From JAZIHH01 sp036678685 (GTDB taxonomy: Bacteria; Bacillota; UBA4882; UBA10575), in assembly GCA_036678685.1 (NCBI GenBank), contig JAZIHH010000028.1, forward strand, positions 91,764 through 155,763: DNA of 64,000 nt, in the 5' to 3' direction. Made by a program: the position numbers and the translations under genes. Under the pieces are notes generated by a model, which worked only from the letters and a program-made list of their open reading frames with translations, searched no databases and had not been told where the DNA came from. Positions 57,336 to 64,000 of the stretch are shown one piece after another (position 1 is the first letter of the stretch; every line of letters begins with the position of its first letter).

Positions 57336-60300
57336 ATGGCCGGCAATTTTGAGTTTCTGAAAAGCATACCCGCTTATCGTCTTTTTGCCACGGCTTGTAT
57401 TGAGGCGGAGAAGGTATTGCCTGTTTCGCCGGCCATGTCTGCGGTTGGGAGCAGGAAGGCCTTTGAGCTGGCGGTGAAATGGGTCTATTCGGCTGATAAC
57501 ACTATGAAGATGCCGTACAGGAATCACCTGCAGGCATTGGTTCACGAAGAAAGCTTCCGCTATGCGGTTGACCCGGCGACCTGGCCGAAGCTACAGTATA
57601 TTATCAAAGTGGGGAACCTGGCGGTCCATACGGGGAGAGTTATCACCCGGAATGACGCTGTGCTTTCCCTGGCCATCTTGTTTGAGTTTATACAATGGAT
57701 TGATTACTGTTACGGCGAGGATTATCAGGAGCGGAGATTTGACGAAAGGCTGATCCCGGAAACCGCCGGTGACCTGGAAGCAGCCCGTGAGATTGAGGCG
57801 CGGTTAACAGCGGAATTCCAACGTTTCAAAGAGCAAACGGAACAACTCATTGATGAAAAGGATAAAGAGATCGCCAGGCTTCTGGCGGAACTCCGGGAAA
57901 AGAGCGCAGAGCTCACAGCTTATAAGGAAAAGTACAAAGCGGAAAGGGTATTTACCCCGGAGGACCTGTCGGAGTTTACCACGCGGAAGAAGTACATTGA
58001 TGTGGATCTGAAGCTTCTGGGCTGGCGTTTCTCCCAGACCGACCGGAGGGACTGTGTCGAAGAGGAGATGCGGGTGTTTGGGATGCCGCCGGAGTCCGGC
58101 TCCGGGGAAGGCTTTGTCGATTATGTCCTCTGGGGGAAAGACGGGCTGCCCCTAGCTATAATCGAAGCCAAACGGACCTTTAAGGATGCCCGACAGGGGA
58201 CCCACCAGGCCCTGCTATACGCCGATTGTCTTGAAAAGATGACCGGGCGCCGGCCGATTATCTTTAATACCAATGGTTACGACTATTTTATCTGGGATGA
58301 CCGGACCGGGCCGCAGCGCCGGGTCAGCAGTGTTTTCTCCCGGGATGACTTGCAAAGGCTGATTAACCGGCGGACCTCCCGGAAGAAGTTGAGCACGATC
58401 CCGATTGACGACCGGATTACCGACCGCTATTATCAAAAACAGGCGGTGCGGGCGGTCTGCGACCATTTTGAAAAGGGCCACCGGAAGGCGCTTTTGGTGA
58501 TGGCGACGGGCACCGGGAAAACCAGGACAGCGGTGAGCCTGACCGATGTCCTCTCCCGGGGCGGCTATGTTACGAACACCCTCTTCCTGGCCGACCGGAC
58601 CGCCCTGGTGCACCAGGCGAAGGATGTCTTTAAGAACCTCCTTCCCGATATGTCCCTCTGTAACCTCTTATCCAACAAAGACGACCGCAATGCCCGGGTT
58701 GTCTTCTCCACCTATCCCACCATGCTGAATACCATTAACAATGTGCGGAATGAGAACGGCGGTTGCGTTTTTTCCCCGGCCCATTTTGACTTGATCATCG
58801 TGGACGAGAGTCACCGCAGTATCTTCCAGAAGTACAAGGCGATCTTCGACTATTTCGACGCCTATATGGTGGGTCTGACCGCCACGCCCCGGGAGGATGT
58901 ACACAAAAGCACCTATGAATTTTTTGAGGCGGAGAAGGGTGTGCCGACCTTTGCCTATGATTACGAAACCGCTGTTTATAAAGACAAGGTCCTGGTCCCC
59001 TACTACAATATCGAAGTCAAGACCAAGTTCCTGACCCACGGGATTACCTATGACGACCTTTCGCCGGAAGATAAAGAAAGATACGAGGAGGACTTCACCG
59101 ACGAGGACGGCGAGATGCCAGAAGAGATCCTGCCGTCGGAGATTAATGAGTTCATTTTTGACCAGGATACAGTGGATCGCGTGATCAATGACCTGATGAC
59201 CAACGGCTTACGGGACAGCAGCGGCAACCGGGTGGGGAAGACGATCATCTTTGCGCAGAACAAGAACCATGCCCAGTTTATTGTCGACCGGTTCAACGCC
59301 CTCTACCCGGAGTACAAAGGGACATTCTGCCGCCGGGTGGTCTGTGACGACGATTACGTGCAGGATTTAATCCTGCAGTTTAAGGACCCGGAGAAAGAAC
59401 CCTATATCGCCGTCTCCGTTGATATGCTGGATACCGGGATTGATGTCCCGGAAATCGTCAACCTGGTCTTCTTCAAACGGGTCCGCTCGAAAATCAAGTT
59501 CTGGCAGATGATCGGGCGGGGGACCAGGACCCGGACGGATTTGTTCGGCCCGGGCAAACACAAAGAGTGTTTTTATATCTTCGACTACCTGGGTAATTTC
59601 GAGTTTTTCCGTGAGCATCAACAGGGGATTGAAGCGGCGGTGAGCCCTTCGACCACGGCCAGGGTCTTTGCCAAGCGGATTCAACTCATCTTCCACCTGC
59701 AGGATGCGGCTTTCATGGATGAAGAATACCAAGCCTGGCGCCGCGCGCTCGTAGCCGAAGTAATAGGAGAGATCGCCAGGTTGTCCCCGGAAAGAATCGA
59801 TGTGCGGATGAAACGGAAGTATGTGGATAAATACAACCAGGAAGCAGCCTTTGCCTGCCTTTCCGAGCAGGATAAGAGTGAAATCATTAGCAACCTGGCC
59901 GACCTGGTCACAACCGTTGACAACGACGACCGGGCGCTGGAGTTTGATAATGTAATGTACGGCCTGATGCTGGCGCAGTTGGAAGGGAGGCGTAATCTCA
60001 AAGCCCTGAAGCGGAATGTTATGGACCGGGCTTCCCTGTTGTTAAAGAAGACCAGTATACCGCAGGTTAAAACAAAAATCTCCCTTCTCCAGGAAGTAAT
60101 GGCGGAGGAGTTCTGGGAGGAAGCAGATCTTTTACGGTTGGAAAAGATCCGGGTGGAACTCCGGGAACTGATGAAGTTTATTGATCAGGAACCACCGGTT
60201 CTTATCTATACCAATCTACAAGATGAGGAGCTTGAACGGACGGTGGGCGAGGATTTCCGGATCGACTATGACCTCCAGGAATACAAACTGAAAGTAAACA

Positions 60301-60740
60301 AGTATATTGAAGAGAATAAGGATAACATCGCCATCTATAAATTACGGAACAACATACCTTTGACAGAAACCGACTACAAGATGTTAGAGAGGATTTTCAC
60401 GGGCGAACTGGGGACCAAAGAGGATTATGAACGGAGCTTCAAGAATACCCCCTTTGGGCTCCTGGTGCGGAGGATCGCCAAGATGGAGCGGGATGCTGCC
60501 TACGAAGCCTTTTCCTCCTTCATCAACGAGCAAAACCTTAATGCCGACCAAATTGCCTTTGTCGATAAAGTCATTGACTACATTGTCCAGAACGGTTATC
60601 TAGAGAGTGCGGCTGAACTTACCAAACCGCCCTTTGACAAACCGCGGAGCTTTATCCAGTTATTCGACCACAAGCTGCAAAAGGAGTTTGTCCGGATCAT
60701 CAATGAACTGAAGGAGAATGCCACAAAGATTATTAGCTAG
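57336..60740 (+). CDS. hsdR: Type I restriction endonuclease subunit R
   Basis: A 1,134-residue motor-nuclease. The N-terminal DUF4145-like helical domain (about 1-130) and a coiled coil (about 150-205) are followed by a PD-(D/E)XK nuclease with VDYVLWG and AIIEAKR (about 258-280). The SF2 translocase has Walker A MATGTGKTRT (about 389-398), Walker B VDESHRS (about 489-495), GLTATP, and motif VI MIGRGTRTR (about 728-736). A C-terminal HsdR domain follows. It cleaves DNA lacking the modification when assembled with HsdM2-HsdS. It starts 12 bp after hsdS. With hsdS split, cleavage should be silent. Confidence 0.95.
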   Translation: MAGNFEFLKSIPAYRLFATACIEAEKVLPVSPAMSAVGSRKAFELAVKWVYSADNTMKMPYRNHLQALVHEESFRYAVDPATWPKLQYIIKVGNLAVHTGRVITRNDAVLSLAILFEFIQWIDYCYGEDYQERRFDERLIPETAGDLEAAREIEARLTAEFQRFKEQTEQLIDEKDKEIARLLAELREKSAELTAYKEKYKAERVFTPEDLSEFTTRKKYIDVDLKLLGWRFSQTDRRDCVEEEMRVFGMPPESGSGEGFVDYVLWGKDGLPLAIIEAKRTFKDARQGTHQALLYADCLEKMTGRRPIIFNTNGYDYFIWDDRTGPQRRVSSVFSRDDLQRLINRRTSRKKLSTIPIDDRITDRYYQKQAVRAVCDHFEKGHRKALLVMATGTGKTRTAVSLTDVLSRGGYVTNTLFLADRTALVHQAKDVFKNLLPDMSLCNLLSNKDDRNARVVFSTYPTMLNTINNVRNENGGCVFSPAHFDLIIVDESHRSIFQKYKAIFDYFDAYMVGLTATPREDVHKSTYEFFEAEKGVPTFAYDYETAVYKDKVLVPYYNIEVKTKFLTHGITYDDLSPEDKERYEEDFTDEDGEMPEEILPSEINEFIFDQDTVDRVINDLMTNGLRDSSGNRVGKTIIFAQNKNHAQFIVDRFNALYPEYKGTFCRRVVCDDDYVQDLILQFKDPEKEPYIAVSVDMLDTGIDVPEIVNLVFFKRVRSKIKFWQMIGRGTRTRTDLFGPGKHKECFYIFDYLGNFEFFREHQQGIEAAVSPSTTARVFAKRIQLIFHLQDAAFMDEEYQAWRRALVAEVIGEIARLSPERIDVRMKRKYVDKYNQEAAFACLSEQDKSEIISNLADLVTTVDNDDRALEFDNVMYGLMLAQLEGRRNLKALKRNVMDRASLLLKKTSIPQVKTKISLLQEVMAEEFWEEADLLRLEKIRVELRELMKFIDQEPPVLIYTNLQDEELERTVGEDFRIDYDLQEYKLKVNKYIEENKDNIAIYKLRNNIPLTETDYKMLERIFTGELGTKEDYERSFKNTPFGLLVRRIAKMERDAAYEAFSSFINEQNLNADQIAFVDKVIDYIVQNGYLESAAELTKPPFDKPRSFIQLFDHKLQKEFVRIINELKENATKIIS

Positions 60741-60764
60741 AACATAATAGGGGGTAAGCATTAC

Positions 60765-63032
60765 ATGACAAAGAAAATGACGCTTGCAGAGAAGATCACC
60801 CTGTGCGATGGGAAAAATTGCTGGGAGACCAGGGACTTCCCCCAATACGGGATCCCATCCATGTTCATGTGCGACGGGCCCCACGGCCTGCGCAAACAGG
60901 AGGACCACCACGGCGCGATGGGTATTAACGAGTCGCGCCCGGCCACCTGCTTCCCGACGGCGGTAACAACCGCCTGCAGTTGGGATGTGGAGCTGCTTGG
61001 CAAGATCGGCGCGGCGATTGGCGAAGAAGCGGCGGACCAGGGCGTCGGCGTAGTCCTGGGCCCCGGGCTGAACATCAAACGCAACCCTTTGTGCGGCCGG
61101 AACTTTGAGTACTTCTCCGAAGACCCCTATCTTGCCGGGAAACTGGCGGCTAGTTTCGTCAGGAACTTGCAGAAAAACGGCGTTGGCGCCTGCCTCAAAC
61201 ATTTTGCCGACAACAACCAGGAGTACAAGCGTTTTGTCTCCGATTCCATCCTCGATGAGCGGACGCTGCGGGAGATTTACCTGACTGCTTTTGAAATTGC
61301 CGTGCGTGAAGGAAAACCGAAGACCGTCATGTGCGCCTACAACAAAATCAACGGTACCTACTGCAGCGACAACGAGGAACTGCTCACCCGTATTTTGCGG
61401 GACGAATGGGGTTTTGACGGCCTGGGTATGACCGACTGGGGCGCCATGAACGACCGGATCGCGGCTTTCCGGGCCGGCTGCGACCTGAACATGTCCGGCG
61501 GGAGCAACTACATGGCAGAGGATGTCATGGCCGCTGTTACCCGCGGCGAACTGGATGAAGCCGACATCGACCGGAGCGTCCAGCGGGTTATAAAACTGGT
61601 GCAGGGGGCGGCGGAAGCCTTGAAAAACAAGGCCTCCTGTGACTACGAGGCCCACCATGAACTGGCGCGGATCGCCGCCGAGCAAAGCGCGGTCCTGCTC
61701 AAAAACGAGGATAACATTTTGCCCCTGAAAGAAGGCCAGAAAATCGCCGTTGTTGGCAGATTGGCTGAGACCATGCGGTACCAGGGGGCAGGATCGAGTC
61801 ATGTCAACCCGACCAAGCTGATCCACCCCGCCGATGTTCTGAAAAGCAACGTAAGTGTGGAAGAAGCGGATGTGGTAGTGGTCTTCACCGGACTGCCCCC
61901 CGAATACGAGGGCGAGGGCTTTGACAGGGATCATATAAAGATGCCGCCGGAAGAAGTGAAACTCATCGAGGAGACGGCGGCGAAGAACCCCAACACCGTG
62001 GTCGTGCTCTTCTGCGGCGCACCGGTGGAGACGCCATGGGCCGACAAGGTGAAAGCCATCTTGTATATGGGCCTGCCGGGCCAGGCCGGCGGCGAAGCAG
62101 CAAAAAACCTGCTGTACGGTTTGGCAAACCCCTGCGGTAGGCTGGCCGAAACCTGGCCGTTAAGATATGAAGACTGCCCGTCGGCGGCTTATTACCCCCA
62201 GCGGGACGGCCAGTACCGGGAGGGGGTTTACGTCGGCTACCGTTATTACGACAAAGCCAATGTCCCTGTCCGCTGGAAGTTCGGTTATGGCTTGAGTTAC
62301 ACGGAGTTTGCCTACACCAACGGGCGCATCGAAAAGCATACGGGCGGGGAAACAGTTCGTGTCACGGTGACAAACACCGGCAGCTGCGCCGGCGCGGAAG
62401 TGGTAGAGCTCTATCTCGCCCCGCCGCAGGACGGGATCCACCGCCCGGTCCGGGAATTGAAACGTTTTGCAAAAGTCCATCTCCAGCCGGGCGAGAGCAG
62501 GGAGGTCAGTTTTGACCTGGATGAACGCTGCTTCGCTATTTGGGATGATGGCTGGAAGGCACCAAAAGGCACATACAGGATTCTTGTGGGCGGTAACCCC
62601 GACCAACTGACAGAAGCCGGGACTATTGAAAAAGCCGACGAAGATTTCCCGGTCCCCGATTGGCAGCCAGGTTCGTGGTATGAAAAACCGGCCGGCTCCC
62701 CGTCCTTGGAGCAATGGGAGAGAATGCTCGGCCGGAAGTACGTACCCTATACCCCGCAAAAAGGGAAGTTCACCAAGAACGATACGATCGCGGATATGAA
62801 AGACCATTCACTGGTCATGCGGTTCTTGTATTGGAGCGTGAAAAAGAACATTTCCAAGAAGGCAAAGCCCGGCACGCCGGAGTACCGGATGATTATGGAG
62901 TCCAGTGTAGGAGGCCCACTGCGCAACATACAGATTTCCGGCGGGATGAAAGACAATGTAGCCAAAGATCTGCTGGCGACGGCGAACGGCAGATTTCTTC
63001 GCGGATTAAAGCTTTTGCTGAAGCGAGAATAA
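60765..63032 (+). CDS. Glycoside hydrolase family 3 beta-glucosidase
   Basis: A 755-residue cytoplasmic enzyme (no signal peptide). The TIM-barrel domain has KHFADNNQE (about 145-153) and the catalytic nucleophile Asp223 in GLGMTDWGAMNDR. An alpha/beta sandwich follows (about 300-500) with SAVLLKNEDNILPL, then a fibronectin-III-like C-terminal domain (about 550-640, EVVELYLAPPQDG). A further 110-residue C-terminal extension, as in clostridial GH3 enzymes, completes it. It hydrolyses terminal beta-glucosides. It lies 24 bp after hsdR with its own AGGGGGT site, so may be read with the restriction operon, although functionally unrelated. Confidence 0.93.
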   Translation: MTKKMTLAEKITLCDGKNCWETRDFPQYGIPSMFMCDGPHGLRKQEDHHGAMGINESRPATCFPTAVTTACSWDVELLGKIGAAIGEEAADQGVGVVLGPGLNIKRNPLCGRNFEYFSEDPYLAGKLAASFVRNLQKNGVGACLKHFADNNQEYKRFVSDSILDERTLREIYLTAFEIAVREGKPKTVMCAYNKINGTYCSDNEELLTRILRDEWGFDGLGMTDWGAMNDRIAAFRAGCDLNMSGGSNYMAEDVMAAVTRGELDEADIDRSVQRVIKLVQGAAEALKNKASCDYEAHHELARIAAEQSAVLLKNEDNILPLKEGQKIAVVGRLAETMRYQGAGSSHVNPTKLIHPADVLKSNVSVEEADVVVVFTGLPPEYEGEGFDRDHIKMPPEEVKLIEETAAKNPNTVVVLFCGAPVETPWADKVKAILYMGLPGQAGGEAAKNLLYGLANPCGRLAETWPLRYEDCPSAAYYPQRDGQYREGVYVGYRYYDKANVPVRWKFGYGLSYTEFAYTNGRIEKHTGGETVRVTVTNTGSCAGAEVVELYLAPPQDGIHRPVRELKRFAKVHLQPGESREVSFDLDERCFAIWDDGWKAPKGTYRILVGGNPDQLTEAGTIEKADEDFPVPDWQPGSWYEKPAGSPSLEQWERMLGRKYVPYTPQKGKFTKNDTIADMKDHSLVMRFLYWSVKKNISKKAKPGTPEYRMIMESSVGGPLRNIQISGGMKDNVAKDLLATANGRFLRGLKLLLKRE

Positions 63033-63302
63033 AGTGACGAAGTACCCGTCAAAAACCCCATGCGAGGGTACGCGCAAAAGAGATGATAGATGATACTCAG
63101 TACCGGTGAATTTAAAAAGACGTGCAGGACTAGGCGAAAACGGGGTTGTCGACGGGGCAATAGGGAGAAAGCCAAAATTTCATCTGGGATATCTTGCCGG
63201 TTTATGGCAGGAAAAATAAAGTTTATGAAGAATATTACAAAATACTAAAAAATATATATGATCGAAGTGTAAAAGATTTTATTACACCCGGGATGGTAAG
63301 TT
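63033..63302. other. Intergenic stretch without a supported gene
   Basis: Base composition shifts here from GC-rich to AT-rich. It holds a GTACCC/GGGTAC hairpin (about 63045-63074) without a T-run and no open frame with a ribosome binding site. Confidence 0.5.
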
Positions 63303-64000
63303 ATGAGTATCAAAGTTAAATTCAGTGAAAATAGACTAATCATAATGTTTCCTTATTCACCGGAATTGGTGGAAAAAATCAAAACAGTTCCCGGACACCG
63401 GTGGCACCCTCAGGAGAAAGTTTGGAGCATCTATAGTACCAGGGAGGCGGTTATAAAGTTTTTTTCTGTTTTTTCAAAAACGGAGCTTGAGATTGATGAT
63501 TCAGCGATACCTTTGGTTTCAAAATATATACCTTTATCCTCCTGGGAAAATACCATTAGAATGTTTGAGGAAGACCTTAAGCTCCGCGGATACAGTCCGG
63601 AGACCCGTAAGGCATATGTTGGACATGTAAAACGTTTTGCTAGATTTATCGGGGTACCTCCAAATAGAACAGAAGAAAAACATATCAAAGAATACCTGTT
63701 GTTTTTATTGAATAAGAAATGCTCACACTCCTTTATCAATCAGACAGTAAGCGCATTAAAACTTTTTTTTAGCCGTATACTTGGCAAGTCTGAAATTGTT
63801 TTTAATTTACCCCGTCCTAAGAGAGAAAAGAAACTACCGAATGTTATAAATATGGAAGAGTTTTGGGCAATTCTTAAAGCCGTCAAAAATTTAAAACACA
63901 GAGCTATCATTCTCTTGACATACTCCTCCGGGCTTCGTCTTAGTGAGGTTGTTAACCTTAAGATTAAGGATATTGACGTTGAACGGGGGTTAATCCACAT
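63303..64000 (+). CDS. Tyrosine recombinase/integrase (partial, runs off the window)
   Basis: From ATG 63303 the frame is open to the window edge (232 codons). Residues about 1-70 form a small extra N-terminal domain (RWHPQEKVWSIYSTREAV). About 78-165 is a SAM-like core-binding domain (LKLRGYSPETRKAYVGHVKRF). The catalytic domain begins near 177 and shows the first catalytic arginine, Arg212, in TYSSGLRLSEVVNLK. The His-x-x-Arg and Tyr residues lie beyond the window. The gene is much more AT-rich than its neighbours, a sign of transfer. It may mark the edge of an integrated element. Confidence 0.88.
   Translation, partial: MSIKVKFSENRLIIMFPYSPELVEKIKTVPGHRWHPQEKVWSIYSTREAVIKFFSVFSKTELEIDDSAIPLVSKYIPLSSWENTIRMFEEDLKLRGYSPETRKAYVGHVKRFARFIGVPPNRTEEKHIKEYLLFLLNKKCSHSFINQTVSALKLFFSRILGKSEIVFNLPRPKREKKLPNVINMEEFWAILKAVKNLKHRAIILLTYSSGLRLSEVVNLKIKDIDVERGLIH

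Noticed and set aside
57336..60740. Type III or BREX-like defence island around hsdR
   Set aside because: The gene order hsdM-hsdS-hsdR with all type I motifs is complete and standard. No further defence genes are adjacent.

Overview
The window looks like a chromosomal segment of an anaerobic, carbohydrate-fermenting member of the Bacillota (Firmicutes). Pointers are strong AAGGAGG-type ribosome binding sites, sigma-A-like promoters (TTGACA-17-TATAAT), a T-box leader before thrS, an ECF vitamin-type transporter, LacI-controlled sugar ABC operons and FeoAB iron uptake. A LolCDE-like exporter set next to a LolA-like protein and a protein with outer-membrane beta-barrel character suggests a diderm Firmicute (Limnochordia/Hydrogenispora or Halanaerobiales type). 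The taxonomic placement is inference.

Layout. 1-3.2 kb: housekeeping genes (edge of a SpmA-like gene, a PP-loop tRNA-modification-type ATPase, a LolA-like exported protein, tRNA-Leu(CAG), an alpha/beta hydrolase). 3.5-23.8 kb: two LacI-regulated sugar operons, bracketed by two direct copies of a 52-bp repeat. The first (3.7-16.6 kb) holds a LacI regulator, FGGY kinase, GatD-like dehydrogenase, aldo-keto reductase, FucU-like mutarotase, a binding protein with two permeases, a PfkB kinase, a GH65 phosphorylase and a class II aldolase. It looks like import and phosphorolysis of an alpha-glucoside of unknown identity. The second (17-23.7 kb) is a divergent LacI regulator plus ABC importer plus GH2 beta-galactosidase-type enzyme. 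In both operons the second permease carries one in-frame stop codon.

23.8-29.4 kb: T-box, Nudix hydrolase and thrS, then a Moco-type riboswitch candidate driving a molybdate/tungstate ABC transporter. 29.7-39.1 kb: TetR regulator with a 22-bp perfect palindrome, two FtsX/LolC-E-like permease pairs around one LolD-like ATPase, a LolA-like protein and a putative outer-membrane barrel. This is the most system-like novelty. One permease copy has TGA where its paralogue has a Trp codon. 39.2-44.3 kb: toxin-antitoxin remnant, two tandem HTH-Uma2 fusion genes with 20-bp-spaced operator repeats, feoAB behind a palindromic operator, a CorC remnant, and a DUF3796/XRE pair.

44.5-48.2 kb: glycerate kinase, a DUF3842 protein, then a shredded sugar-acid locus (fragments of OtnK, transketolase N and C halves, and a TIM-barrel isomerase in mixed orientations). 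48.3-52.9 kb: ECF operon (two ATPases, EcfT, an S component and a fused P-loop kinase) behind a structured leader with an attenuator-like terminator and triplicated Shine-Dalgarno sequences. 53.1-60.7 kb: type I restriction-modification operon whose hsdS is split by a 1,584-bp insertion sequence with a perfect 6-bp target duplication. 60.8-63.0 kb: GH3 beta-glucosidase. 63.3 kb to the end: an AT-rich tyrosine recombinase running off the edge.
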